Both the position numbers and the translations under genes were made by a program. A DNA stretch of 64,000 nt from the NCBI RefSeq assembly GCF_000026185.1, contig NC_010694.1, forward strand, positions 2,666,001-2,730,000, in the 5' to 3' direction. The notes below the pieces were generated by a model. The model was not told where the DNA came from. It was given only the letters and a program-made list of their open reading frames with translations, and searched no databases. Of this stretch, positions 1 through 8,547 are shown in pieces (the first letter of the stretch is position 1; the number at the start of each line of letters is the position of its first letter). This DNA comes from Erwinia tasmaniensis Et1/99 (lineage in GTDB: Bacteria; Pseudomonadota; Gammaproteobacteria; Enterobacterales; Enterobacteriaceae).

Positions 1-61
1 TACTGTATTAACGCCCGCTTCAGGGTGCAATTCAAGCGCATGCTGTAACAAAACATGTTGA

Positions 62-847
62 TTAAAGCTGTGGTGGGGCAAAACGCCGGTTGGCCAGAAC
101 AGGCAGGGCGCGACGAGCTTCGGCAATACGTTCGACATCAATTTCAGCCAGCAACAATGCCGGCCCCTCCGCAGCGTTGGCAATAACCACGCCCAACGGA
201 TCAACCACCATGCTGTTACCGATGTTGCGCGGCCCGCACTCCCCTACTGCCACCACATAACAGGTATTTTCCAGCGCGCGTGCGGTAACCAACACCTGCC
301 AGTGCATCTCTTTAAGCGGCCCTCTGACCCAGGCAGAAGGCAGCACCAGCAAATCGGCTCCGTCCAACGCCAGGCGGCGCGCCAACTCCGGGAAACGGAC
401 GTCATAACAGGTCATCAGACCAACCTTCATCCCGTCGACATCCACCAGCGGGGGGATGCTATCGCCCGCAGTAACATGAAGCGATTCCTGAACGGTAAAA
501 GCATCATACAGATGCAGCTTATCGTAGCGGGCGATAATTTCACCCTGACGAATGACAACAAGCGCATTGCAAACGCGCCCCCGATCGTCCGGCACATGAA
601 GAGTGAATACCGTTGTCAGGGTATTATGCAGGCTGGCGGTCAGGAGCAAACTAAGAAAAAGCCCATCCAGTGGCTGAGCGGCCTTTATTCCCCATTCAGG
701 GTCGGCGATATCACGAGCTAAAACCGCCTCCGGCAATACCAGTAAGCGCGCCCCCTGTCGGCAGGCGCGATCCATCAGGTCGATACAAGTATCGGCATTT
801 TTCTGCCACTCGCGATTAACCGCGAACTGTCCTAGGGCCACTTTCAT
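62..847 (-). CDS. ybeM: Nitrilase-superfamily amidase, YbeM/deaminated-glutathione-amidase type
   Basis: Carbon-nitrogen hydrolase of about 261 residues. The Glu-Lys-Cys triad is visible: Glu in LVLPEA (about residue 40), Lys in RYDKLHLYD (about 110) and Cys in TCYDVRFPE (about 147). Family members of this branch hydrolyse deaminated glutathione (metabolite repair) in the cytoplasm. A GTG one codon upstream (848-850) is also possible; AGGGGAG lies 6 nt before the GTG and 9 nt before the ATG, and the ATG is preferred by usual spacing. The setting near cspE and pagP matches the Escherichia coli pagP-cspE-crcB-ybeM neighbourhood, but no crcB or tatE is visible here. The family call is firm; the substrate is inferred from homology and synteny. 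Confidence 0.85.
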   Translation of the reverse strand: MKVALGQFAVNREWQKNADTCIDLMDRACRQGARLLVLPEAVLARDIADPEWGIKAAQPLDGLFLSLLLTASLHNTLTTVFTLHVPDDRGRVCNALVVIRQGEIIARYDKLHLYDAFTVQESLHVTAGDSIPPLVDVDGMKVGLMTCYDVRFPELARRLALDGADLLVLPSAWVRGPLKEMHWQVLVTARALENTCYVVAVGECGPRNIGNSMVVDPLGVVIANAAEGPALLLAEIDVERIAEARRALPVLANRRFAPPQL

Positions 848-1001
848 CACTCATCTCCCCTGCCGTGCTTATTGGATTGAGTCGCCCGCCGCCCTGTCCC
901 ATGCACTGAAAAGCACCCAGCCGGCTCATATATCACTTTAATGTTTCCTTAATCTTGTCGCCGTAAGCTGATTGCCATTTGACGCAAAAAGGACAAGAAA
1001 G

Positions 1002-1097
1002 ATGACCTGGCTTCCCCGTGGACTTAACGAATTTCTCGCGGTGATCATAACGTGTGCTGCAACGGTTAGCTGGCTGGTGCTCTTCTTTAGCCGCTAA
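1002..1097 (+). CDS. Possible 31-residue single-span membrane protein
   Basis: ATG to TAA, 31 codons, preceded by AAAAAGGA with 8 nt spacing. The product has a short polar start (MTWLPRGLNEF), then one hydrophobic span of about 18 residues, and ends FFSR. It lies in the gap between ybeM and cspE, divergent from ybeM. I do not recognise it. The Shine-Dalgarno site and well-formed span make a real microprotein plausible, but no homology could be tested. Confidence 0.4.
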   Translation: MTWLPRGLNEFLAVIITCAATVSWLVLFFSR

Positions 1098-1151
1098 CGT
1101 AAGGTGACGGACAGGCTGACGCTGGCAGACACCGTTTGACGAATTTCAGAT

Positions 1152-1180
1152 AAAAAAAACCCGCCACAAGGCGGGTTTTA
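1152..1180 (-). terminator. Rho-independent terminator of cspE
   Basis: Read on the minus strand, ACCCGCC / GGCGGGT arms (1159-1165 and 1170-1176) enclose a 4-nt loop and are followed by a run of eight T. It starts about 20 nt after the cspE stop codon. Confidence 0.85.
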
Positions 1181-1198
1181 AGAATTCTGTCTGATAAC

Positions 1199-1408
1199 TT
1201 AAATAGCGGCAACGTTAGCAGCAGATGGGCCTTTGGCACCGTTAGTGATTTCGAACTCTACGCGCTGACCTTCAGCCAGAGTTTTGAAACCGTTGCTCTG
1301 GATGGCAGAGAAGTGTACGAACACATCTTTGCTACCATCTTCAGGAGTAATGAAACCGAAACCTTTGGACTCATTAAACCACTTAACGCTACCTTTGATC
1401 TTAGACAT
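1199..1408 (-). CDS. cspE: Cold-shock-family RNA chaperone CspE
   Basis: 69 residues, the usual CspA-family length, almost identical to E. coli CspE by recollection. RNP1 (KGFGFI) and RNP2 (VFVHF) are intact in the OB-fold. CspE binds single-stranded nucleic acid, melts RNA secondary structure and acts as a transcription antiterminator; it is usually expressed at 37 degrees as well as in the cold. A strong terminator follows. The 149-nt gap to pagP leaves room for its own promoter and a leader. Confidence 0.96.
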   Translation of the reverse strand: MSKIKGSVKWFNESKGFGFITPEDGSKDVFVHFSAIQSNGFKTLAEGQRVEFEITNGAKGPSAANVAAI

Positions 1409-1557
1409 CTATATTACCTTTACATGAAAAATGGACACTAAACTGTGTCGAGGGTTAGTACAGCAATTGCGAAGGCTTTTGTCCAGTCGCCAGGGGCGAA
1501 AAAGTGATAAATATCGTTTTTTTTTGTCAGACATTAACTTCACGCCACTTCGTGACG

Positions 1558-2127
1558 TCAGAACTGCCAGCGTAGCCAGGCGAAATAAACGTTACCGTTA
1601 TTATACGTTCCTGGAATGTAAGTCATCTGGAATGTTGCTGAACCATAACCTATTGAAGCCAGGGGTAAAAGCACCGGAATAGGAATATAGTTCCAGTTGT
1701 CGCGCATCGTTACTCCGGCCGTGTAGCCTAGCCCGAGGTGGAAATCAGGATCAGCCAACGGCCGCCACGTTTTTTCCCAACCGTAACCCCCTATCGGCTC
1801 CCACTTGTTAAAGGAATCCTTAAAGGCCATCAGATAGATGCCGTTCCAGTTTCCCTTTTCATCGTAGTGTGAAATGCCGCCGCCAGCCCCCCAAGGGCGT
1901 TCATTATATTTATCGATTTTATCTGAATCGTATGTCCAGCGGTTATGCCAGGTAACGGCAGGAACGTACAGGTCGAACGTTTGCGGGTCATTCCACGTCT
2001 GACTAACGTTATCGCTGAAGCTGTTCCAGGTGTTGGCAACGCCATGCATCAAAGTGGCCGCACGCGCACTTCCTATTCCCAAATAGCAAGACAAAATTAG
2101 AAAATACAAGATGAGTTTAAGTCTCAT
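1558..2127 (-). CDS. pagP: Lipid A palmitoyltransferase PagP
   Basis: Outer-membrane beta-barrel enzyme that moves palmitate from phospholipid to lipid A, giving resistance to cationic antimicrobial peptides. The catalytic His (in TWHNRW) and the Asp-Ser pair (in [17 protein letters not shown]) are present, and the C-terminus ends in an aromatic-rich strand finishing WLRWQF, as expected for BAM substrates. A frame continues 12 codons upstream to an ATG at 2163 without a ribosome site; the ATG at 2127 begins a clean signal peptide ([23 protein letters not shown]), so it is preferred even though AGGGAG lies 14 nt away. Regulation by PhoP is indicated by the box at 2226-2242. Confidence 0.93.
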   Translation of the reverse strand: MRLKLILYFLILSCYLGIGSARAATLMHGVANTWNSFSDNVSQTWNDPQTFDLYVPAVTWHNRWTYDSDKIDKYNERPWGAGGGISHYDEKGNWNGIYLMAFKDSFNKWEPIGGYGWEKTWRPLADPDFHLGLGYTAGVTMRDNWNYIPIPVLLPLASIGYGSATFQMTYIPGTYNNGNVYFAWLRWQF

Positions 2128-2208
2128 GGTCGGTTTCACAGCTCCCTGATTAACGTGCGGCATACCGCAACTGAAATGGTCAGCCCATTACGGTGGGCTA
2201 AAGAATCA

Positions 2209-2242
2209 ATTATAAAAGTTTTACTTAAACAGCCGTTAAATA
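2209..2242 (-). promoter_or_regulatory. PhoP box and -10 element upstream of pagP
   Basis: On the minus strand the sequence reads TATTTA-ACGGC-TGTTTA (2242 to 2226), a one-mismatch copy of the PhoP direct repeat (G/T)GTTTA-N5-(G/T)GTTTA. Eleven nt later is a perfect TATAAT (2214 to 2209). This is the arrangement of a PhoP-activated promoter in which the box replaces the -35. The pagP start codon lies about 80 nt further on. Confidence 0.75.
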
Positions 2243-2640
2243 GTCTTTTTTGAGACTGTTTTAAACGTGCCGCTTGGTGATAAATCTATCAAGTTTTCGT
2301 TAACAGCATGTAAAACCTAACAAACATTAAAAATACGATATCGTTATAATCTTAAACCATCAGAAAAAAGATTCAAATTATTGACATATTTATCTTCTTA
2401 AAATGGCCCTTTTTTGCGCTAACCACCTGTACATTTCGATTGATCCCGATCATGAAACCCCACGCTTTTCATGCTAAACATTACCAATATTAAGCATTAA
2501 TATTCCTTTCCTTTTGAAAACCATTTTATAAACATGGAATTAGGGTGGACCTAAAGGAATTTATTTGGTTAACGTTATTTATGGATATCCATGCAATTTT
2601 TGTTAAGATAATTCTAACGAAATAGTTCTCAGGATGAGGA
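2243..2640. other. AT-rich intergenic region
   Basis: Apart from the pagP promoter at its left edge, this stretch is AT-rich and has no convincing ORF. Its right end must carry the promoter of the zinc-ribbon gene at 2651; no clear -35/-10 pair was assigned. Confidence 0.5.
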
Positions 2641-2650
2641 GGGTGATAAA

Positions 2651-2872
2651 ATGCTTAGGTGTAGCAGATGTGGGTGTCGCAGGTTTGTTTTCACGATACG
2701 CGGTGATAAATATGGTGAACATCACGGTGCCGTCTGTGCAGCCTGCCATAAACGACTGAAGACCTGTGACCTTTCTGTTTTCGCCAGGGGAACGACGGCA
2801 AACGACTGCAATAAAGAAACCGTGCTCATCAGAAACGCCTGCGGCACAACTAAGTCACAGCACCCACGGTGA
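2651..2872 (+). CDS. Small cysteine-rich putative zinc-ribbon protein
   Basis: 73 codons preceded by a strong site (GAGGAGGG, 7 nt before ATG). The N-terminal half has CSRCGC at residues 4-9 and CAAC at 29-32 with further Cys at 39, a pattern typical of a zinc ribbon. The C-terminal half looks unstructured and polar. I do not recognise the family. The strong ribosome site and paired Cys motifs argue it is expressed; its role (metal or nucleic acid binding) is inference. Confidence 0.5.
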   Translation: MLRCSRCGCRRFVFTIRGDKYGEHHGAVCAACHKRLKTCDLSVFARGTTANDCNKETVLIRNACGTTKSQHPR

Positions 2873-2987
2873 CGCCATGCACCGCTGCGAGCTCATTCCT
2901 GGCTCAGTTTTGAAAAAACGGACGTTTTGCAGCAGCGAAAATGCGGGTTAGGCCTGGTTACGGCATAACGGGCCACCCGCATCAGCA

Positions 2988-3071
2988 TTAGAAAATAAGT
3001 TTAAATACGCCAGTAATTGTCAGCAAGCCTACAATAAAAATAATCGCAATAATCCACAGGAAGATCTTCAT
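2988..3071 (-). CDS. yohP: Small membrane protein YohP
   Basis: 27-codon ORF. The product has an N-terminal MKIFLW, a single hydrophobic helix and the ending TGVFKLIF, which matches the E. coli YohP microprotein nearly residue for residue by recollection and has the same length. YohP is a 27-residue inner-membrane protein whose mRNA is membrane-targeted; its molecular function is unknown. The start is supported by GGGG about 7 nt upstream. Confidence 0.85.
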   Translation of the reverse strand: MKIFLWIIAIIFIVGLLTITGVFKLIF

Positions 3072-3171
3072 TTCATAACCCCAATTAAATAAAAGCCACC
3101 ACGGTGTTGTCACCTAAGTGTAGAAGAAGAATAGCATTTTGCTCAATTGCTTTTTTCTGCCGCCACTGGCT

Positions 3172-4521
3172 CTACGTGAGCAAAGATAATAGCCACACTA
3201 GCGCGAATCCGCTCAGTGCCATCATCGTGGTCAGCACGGTCCAGGTTTTGAGCCCATCGGCAACGGACAGGCCGAGATAGCGCGTCACCACCCAAAACCC
3301 CGCATCATTAACGTGTGACAGCCCCAGACCGCCAAAACAGGTTGAAAGCGTGACCAGCACCAGCTGCCATTCACTGATACCGCTCACCGCCTCGGCCAGC
3401 AGGCCGCTGGTCGTCAGTATCGCCACGGTAGCAGACCCCTGTGAAGCGCGTAACGCCAGAGACAAAAGAAACGCGGCCGGGATAAGCGGTAGATGAATAT
3501 TTTCCAGCGACAAAACCAACGCTTTTCCCACGCCCGACTCGACCAGCACTTTACCAAATGCGCCCCCCGCGCCGGCGACCAGAATAACGCCGGCTGAACC
3601 GGGTATGGCGCGATCCAACAATTCACTCAGCTTGTCTTTGCTCCACCCACGGCGCAGCCCCAGCAACCAGGCAGACAGCGCCAGGGCGAGCAATAAGGCA
3701 ATGGCCGGCGTGCCGATCAGCGTGAGCAGCTGGCGCAGAGCATTGGACTGTGGCAAGACGCTGTGAGCCAGCGTGCCGAGCACGATAAGGACGATCGGCA
3801 CCACGATAAGCGATGAGATCAGCCACGCAGATGGAGGTTGCCGCCGCTGGCAAACGTCGTCTGGTTTTGCGAGCTGCAGCTGTTCCAACACGGCGACCGA
3901 CAGCTGATAATGGCGGCGATTCATGACCTGCGCGATGGCATAGCCCCCCACACCAACCGGGATGGAAATCGCTATCCCTGACAACATGAGCCAGCCCATA
4001 TCGCTGTGCAGCAACCCTGCCGCCGCCGCCGCTCCCGGATGAGTGGGGAGAGCAACGTGTACGATCAGCATGACGCCCGCCATAGGAAGCCCATATTTGA
4101 GGGGGGAAACGCGTGCCACTTTGGCAAAACCATAAATGAGCGGAACCACAATGATAAACCCGACTTCGAAAAAGACGGGAATTCCCAAAATAAATGCGGC
4201 TATCGTTAGCGCCGCAACGCCACGTTGCTCACCAAGATGCTGATTCAGGCGTTGTGCCAGCGATTCTGCGCCGCCGGAAGACTCGATGATGGCTCCCAGC
4301 ATTGCGCCCAACACAATAATAATGGTGATAGAACCCAGCAGACCGCCCATACCGGCAACGATGGTCGACATGATTTTATCAGTCGGGATACCGGTTGCCA
4401 GGGCAACCAGCAGGCTAACCACCAGCAGAGCAACGAAAGGATGAACTTTGGCCTTGATCACCAGCAGCAGCAATATCAGCACGCTGGCTACGGCGATAGT
4501 TAACAACAGGGCGGTAGACAT
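3172..4521 (-). CDS. ygbN: GntP-family acid-sugar permease (YgbN type)
   Basis: 449-residue, about 12-span inner-membrane transporter of the gluconate:H+ symporter family; the IPVFFEVGF and ALPTHPGAAA motifs are intact. It is the last gene of the threonate-type operon, 146 nt after otnI, so it most likely imports the four-carbon acid sugar that the upstream enzymes degrade. An AGAGG site lies 8-9 nt before the ATG. A short palindrome (GGCCTGA/TCAGGCC, 4597-4611) lies in the gap to otnI. Confidence 0.9.
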   Translation of the reverse strand: MSTALLLTIAVASVLILLLLVIKAKVHPFVALLVVSLLVALATGIPTDKIMSTIVAGMGGLLGSITIIIVLGAMLGAIIESSGGAESLAQRLNQHLGEQRGVAALTIAAFILGIPVFFEVGFIIVVPLIYGFAKVARVSPLKYGLPMAGVMLIVHVALPTHPGAAAAAGLLHSDMGWLMLSGIAISIPVGVGGYAIAQVMNRRHYQLSVAVLEQLQLAKPDDVCQRRQPPSAWLISSLIVVPIVLIVLGTLAHSVLPQSNALRQLLTLIGTPAIALLLALALSAWLLGLRRGWSKDKLSELLDRAIPGSAGVILVAGAGGAFGKVLVESGVGKALVLSLENIHLPLIPAAFLLSLALRASQGSATVAILTTSGLLAEAVSGISEWQLVLVTLSTCFGGLGLSHVNDAGFWVVTRYLGLSVADGLKTWTVLTTMMALSGFALVWLLSLLT

Positions 4522-4667
4522 AGTATTTATCCTCTTCGGATTTTATTGTTTTCGCGCCTGGGGCGCATTGATTGAGGGCCCGTTTCCCGGTGTGGTGGCC
4601 TGATTCAGGCCGCAAAAATCCGCGCCACGAGCCAAAGCCCGTCACGTCACATCACGTCATCGTCTTT

Positions 4668-5444
4668 TTAATTAAATGCGGATAACCACCCTAATCCCGC
4701 CTGCGTGGTGGTACGCGGAAGATACTCGCAGCCAATCCAGCCTTGATATCCGCTGCGATCGATCAGCTCAAAGAGCCACGGATAGTTAATTTCACCTTCA
4801 TCCGGCTCGTGGCGAGCGGGCACAGAAGCGATTTGGATATGTCGATACTGCCCAATATAATCAGCGATCAGGTGAGTCAGATTACCGTCCACCAGCTGTG
4901 CGTGGTACAAATCGAGCTGGCTGAAAACGCCCGGACGATCGATACGTCTTATCATTTCCAACACCTGATACTGACTGGAGTAAAGATAGTCTGGTTTGGT
5001 TGCGGGATTGAGCGCCTCAAGCAAAATGCCGATACCGTGTCGGGCAAAGCGCTCTGCCGCATAGCGTACGTTGTCGATCAAGGTTCGGCAGTACGCTTCT
5101 CGATCTGCGGCTACCGGAATCACACCTGCCATGATATGTACCTGACGGCAGTCGAGCGCAAGGGCATATTCCAGCGCGCGGTCAATATCACGTCGCGCAT
5201 CGGCTTCACGACCGGGGATAGCGGCAACCCCCCATTCTCCCGCATCGCTGTCGCCGGGGGCGGTATTAAACAACACCAGTTCAAGTTGATTACGGGTTAA
5301 CGCCTGCTTAATGTCTGCCGGCTCATGTTCATAGGGAAACAGGAATTCTACCGCGCGAAACCCGGCTTTCGCCGCGGCATCGAAACGTTGCAGAAACGGC
5401 ACTTCATTAAACAGGGTTGATAGATTGGCAGCAAACTTAGGCAT
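4668..5444 (-). CDS. otnI: 2-oxo-tetronate isomerase (hydroxypyruvate-isomerase family)
   Basis: 258-residue TIM-barrel protein of the Hyi / AP-endonuclease-2-like family. It begins [21 protein letters not shown], typical of Hyi, and retains the metal-ligand Glu and His regions ([24 protein letters not shown]). In the pathway described for enterobacterial ygb clusters OtnI converts 2-oxo-tetronate to 3-oxo-tetronate. It follows otnC with a 2-nt gap. GGAG lies 6 nt before the start. Confidence 0.88.
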   Translation of the reverse strand: MPKFAANLSTLFNEVPFLQRFDAAAKAGFRAVEFLFPYEHEPADIKQALTRNQLELVLFNTAPGDSDAGEWGVAAIPGREADARRDIDRALEYALALDCRQVHIMAGVIPVAADREAYCRTLIDNVRYAAERFARHGIGILLEALNPATKPDYLYSSQYQVLEMIRRIDRPGVFSQLDLYHAQLVDGNLTHLIADYIGQYRHIQIASVPARHEPDEGEINYPWLFELIDRSGYQGWIGCEYLPRTTTQAGLGWLSAFN

Positions 5445-5446
5445 AT

Positions 5447-6070
5447 TCAGCTCCGTAATTCGGCCACTTCGTTATGGTTAAGGTAGCGTATTGGGCGATC
5501 GCCCAAGGTAAATATCAGTCTGGCCGTCTCTTCCAGCTCTTCGGCATTATCCGCCGCTTCACGCAGCGTTCTTCCCGTCACCACCGGGCCATGATTGGCC
5601 AGCAGAAAAGCCTTATGATGAGGGGCCAATTGCGCAAGATCGTCGGCAAGACGTTTATCGCCCGGACGGTAATAGGGCACAACGGGCACTGCGCCAACGC
5701 GCATCACCACGTAGGGCGTGAACGGGCGAATACAGTTTTCACGATCCACCCCCTGAAGACAGGAGAGCGCGGTTAAATAGTGACAGTGCAAATGGACGAT
5801 TGCCCCGCACGCGGGATTATTCATATAGATGGCGCGATGGAAGCTCATCTCTTTTGACGGTTTATCACCAGAGAGGCACTCCCCCTGCTCAGTCACCTTT
5901 GACAACCGCTGCGCCACCAGCTCACCGAGACAAGATCCGGTTGGCGTTGCCAACAACGTGCCGTCAGAAAGGCGCATTGAGAGATTGCCGGCCGAGCCGG
6001 TGGCGTACCCGCGCTGGAAAAAAGAGACGCCCAGCCTGACCATCTCTTCGCGTGCCTGCTGTTCAGTCAT
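5447..6070 (-). CDS. otnC: 3-oxo-tetronate 4-phosphate decarboxylase (class II aldolase family)
   Basis: 207 residues, class II aldolase/adducin fold. The Zn-binding histidines are visible in HLHCHYLT, with the conserved ANHGPVV segment and catalytic Glu region. OtnC decarboxylates 3-oxo-tetronate 4-phosphate to dihydroxyacetone phosphate. Its start overlaps the otnK stop by 4 nt, indicating translational coupling. Confidence 0.9.
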   Translation of the reverse strand: MTEQQAREEMVRLGVSFFQRGYATGSAGNLSMRLSDGTLLATPTGSCLGELVAQRLSKVTEQGECLSGDKPSKEMSFHRAIYMNNPACGAIVHLHCHYLTALSCLQGVDRENCIRPFTPYVVMRVGAVPVVPYYRPGDKRLADDLAQLAPHHKAFLLANHGPVVTGRTLREAADNAEELEETARLIFTLGDRPIRYLNHNEVAELRS

Positions 6071-7329
6071 ACGGAGAACTCCCTTTGTGCACGAGCAAAG
6101 AAATCTTCATCACCAAAGTTTCCAGACTTCAGCGCCAGTGATATTGGCTGCTGCACCGCACGCACCCAGGGTACGCCGGGTGAGATAGCCGGGCCGATAT
6201 GAAAAGCATCAATGCCGAGCGCCTGCGCCACCACGCCTGAGGTTTCTCCCCCGGCCACGATAAAACGCTGCCAGCCACGCCGCTGTAACTCGCACGCAAC
6301 GGCGGCAAACAGCCGTTCGACCGCGTCACTGCTGCATTGGGCACCGTGACGCTGCTGGACGGACTGCAGCCTGTCCGGCGCGGCGGTGGCATACAGCAGG
6401 GGCGCTAACGCATCCTGTTCATGCTGCGCAACCCAGTCACAAAGTTCGTGCACATAGCACTCGTGCTGGTAAAGGGCGCGTTCAACGTCGATACTTTGCG
6501 CTGCCGCCTGCTGACAATAGCGATCGACCTGGCGCTGCGTCATCTCCGAGCACGAGCCAGACAGGACCACGGCATATTGCCCCTGAGGCGCACCTGCGGC
6601 CTGCGTAACATCCCCCTCTTGCCCAGCCTTCGCCCACTGACGGGCCAGCCCGATCGCCAGGCCCGATCCCCCGGTGACCAGCCGCATATCTTTCAGCGCT
6701 TCGCCCTGGATTAACAGATGCTGTTCATGAAGTGCATCAAGAACCACATAGTTTATGCCCTGCTTTGCCTGCTCCTTCAGGGCCGCTCGGACCGCCGTCG
6801 CTCCCCGCTCGATCGTCTGAAAACCAATCGATCCCGCCTTGCCGCTGGCCTGGCCTTCCATCAGGCGTATCAGACTGCTATCCGTCATAGGCGTTACCGG
6901 ATGATGGCGCATACCCGAATCACACAGCAGCCTGTCCATCACAAACAGGTGCCCCTGGTAAACCGTTCGCCCATTAACCGGTAATGCGGGAGAGATAACG
7001 GTCTGTGATTCGCCGAGCGCTTTCAGCAGGGCATCGGTTACCGGCCCAATATTGCCCTCAGAGGTGCTGTCAAATGTCGAGCAGTACTTAAAATAGAAGC
7101 GATCGCACCCCTGCTGTTGCAGCCAGCTTAGCGCCAGAAGCGAGTCGGCTATCGCCATTTCCGGCGGGCAGGAGCGTGATTTCAGGCTGACGACCAAAGC
7201 GTCCGCACTCAGCGGACGAGTTTCAGCAGGCACGCCATTAAGCTGCACCGTGGACATCCCGTTTTGCACAAGGAAGCTGGCAATATCAGTCGCTCCGGTA
7301 AAATCATCGGCTATTACACCCAAACGCAT
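6067..7329 (-). CDS. otnK: 3-oxo-tetronate kinase (four-carbon acid sugar kinase)
   Basis: 420 residues, DUF1537 kinase family. The N-terminal domain starts MRLGVIADDFTGATDIASFL, the family hallmark, and the C-terminal nucleotide-binding domain carries VAGGETSGVVAQAL. It phosphorylates 3-oxo-tetronate before OtnC acts. Its ATG overlaps the last base of the ltnD stop codon. Confidence 0.92.
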   Translation of the reverse strand: MRLGVIADDFTGATDIASFLVQNGMSTVQLNGVPAETRPLSADALVVSLKSRSCPPEMAIADSLLALSWLQQQGCDRFYFKYCSTFDSTSEGNIGPVTDALLKALGESQTVISPALPVNGRTVYQGHLFVMDRLLCDSGMRHHPVTPMTDSSLIRLMEGQASGKAGSIGFQTIERGATAVRAALKEQAKQGINYVVLDALHEQHLLIQGEALKDMRLVTGGSGLAIGLARQWAKAGQEGDVTQAAGAPQGQYAVVLSGSCSEMTQRQVDRYCQQAAAQSIDVERALYQHECYVHELCDWVAQHEQDALAPLLYATAAPDRLQSVQQRHGAQCSSDAVERLFAAVACELQRRGWQRFIVAGGETSGVVAQALGIDAFHIGPAISPGVPWVRAVQQPISLALKSGNFGDEDFFARAQREFSV

Positions 7330-8237
7330 TATTCACGCTCCTGTTTACATGGCAGGGCGATCCCACTGAAAATTTTGATGACCGCACTGTCATCTTCACG
7401 TCCGTAGCCGGCATTGCTGGCCGCGGTAAACATGTTTAAAGCCGTTGATGCCAGCGGCAGAGGAAAACGCAGATCCTTAGCCGTGTCGGCCACAAGCCCA
7501 AGATCCTTCACAAAAATATCCACCGCAGAGGTGGGCGAATAGTCGCCATCGACGACATGACGCATACGATTTTCAAACATCCAGGAATTGCCGGCCGCAT
7601 TCGTCACCACTTCATACAGGGTCTCAAGCGGAATACCGGCACGGGCAGCGAGCGCCATCGCTTCCGCGCCGGCCGCGATATGGACACCGGCCAGCAGCTG
7701 GTGAATAATCTTCACCGTCGAGCCCTGTCCGATTTCATCGCCGATACGGTAGACCTTAGCCGCCACCGCATTCAGCACCGGCTGTAACAGTGCAAAGGCC
7801 CGATCGCTGCCTGATGCCATCACCGTCATTTCGCCCCTTGCCGCTTTCGCGGCCCCACCGGATACCGGGGCATCCAACATAATCAACCGATAGGCACTGA
7901 GCTGTTTTTCAATATTTTTTGCGTCAAGGGAAGAGAGAGTCGAAGAAACCATCACCGCCGTTCCTGGGGTTAATCGCGCTGCCAGACCGTTTTCTGCAAA
8001 CAGGATCTGTTTAACCTGGTCTGCATTCACGACCAGCAGCAGCACCGCATCAAGTTCGGCGGCAAATTCATCGGCGCACGTATCCGCAGCCTGCGCCCCA
8101 CTGTCGCGTAGCGTCTGCAAAGCCTGCTGGTTAAGATCCACGCCCCAGGTTTTCAGGCCAGCGTGAATACAGGATTGCGCCGCCCCCATTCCCATTGATC
8201 CAAGCCCAATCACACAGACTGACATTGATGTTGACAT
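7329..8237 (-). CDS. ltnD: L-threonate dehydrogenase (beta-hydroxyacid dehydrogenase family)
   Basis: 302 residues. It has the Rossmann motif GLGSMGMGAA near the N-terminus, the substrate motif DAPVSGGAAKAARG and the catalytic Lys in STVKIIHQLL. LtnD oxidises L-threonate to 2-oxo-tetronate with NAD+. It is the first gene of the five-gene operon and is divergent from the DeoR-type regulator. Another in-frame ATG lies four codons in; the first is used because AGGG lies just upstream. Confidence 0.9.
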   Translation of the reverse strand: MSTSMSVCVIGLGSMGMGAAQSCIHAGLKTWGVDLNQQALQTLRDSGAQAADTCADEFAAELDAVLLLVVNADQVKQILFAENGLAARLTPGTAVMVSSTLSSLDAKNIEKQLSAYRLIMLDAPVSGGAAKAARGEMTVMASGSDRAFALLQPVLNAVAAKVYRIGDEIGQGSTVKIIHQLLAGVHIAAGAEAMALAARAGIPLETLYEVVTNAAGNSWMFENRMRHVVDGDYSPTSAVDIFVKDLGLVADTAKDLRFPLPLASTALNMFTAASNAGYGREDDSAVIKIFSGIALPCKQERE

Positions 8238-8318
8238 AGACCCTCGCGTTAAATTTAGTGAATATTTGTTTTGTATTGTTAACTATAGCCGCATAATAAG
8301 CCGATATTGGTGACGCTA

Positions 8319-8483
8319 ATCACAATAATGGATGAGTAACAGAATTTTTCACAATTAATAACAAGGCCAAACGTTGCACAATGACATTGTCTTCTGGTGA
8401 GATCCCACGCGAGTGAACCTGTACCGCTGTAGCAGCTAATCGTTTTCTGCACGGAGGCGCGACAATTAGCTAAAAATTGTGAT
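8319..8483. promoter_or_regulatory. Candidate operator cluster between ltnD and ygbI
   Basis: The 310-nt divergent gap contains a recurring TCACAAT word: at 8320-8326 and 8349-8355 on the plus strand and 8476-8482 on the minus strand. There is also a perfect short inverted repeat ACAAT-gac-ATTGT (8378-8390). DeoR-family repressors often bind several repeated sites over such gaps. Assignment as YgbI operators is inference. Confidence 0.45.
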
Positions 8484-8547
8484 GCGCCACGCAGGATGGC
8501 TCTTTACACTTTGACTCTGTTTCCCTGCCGAATTTTCAGGAGTTGTC

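Noticed and set aside
302..721. 139-codon plus-strand ORF opposite ybeM
   Set aside because: Antisense shadow of a conserved enzyme gene; no ribosome site and low-complexity composition.
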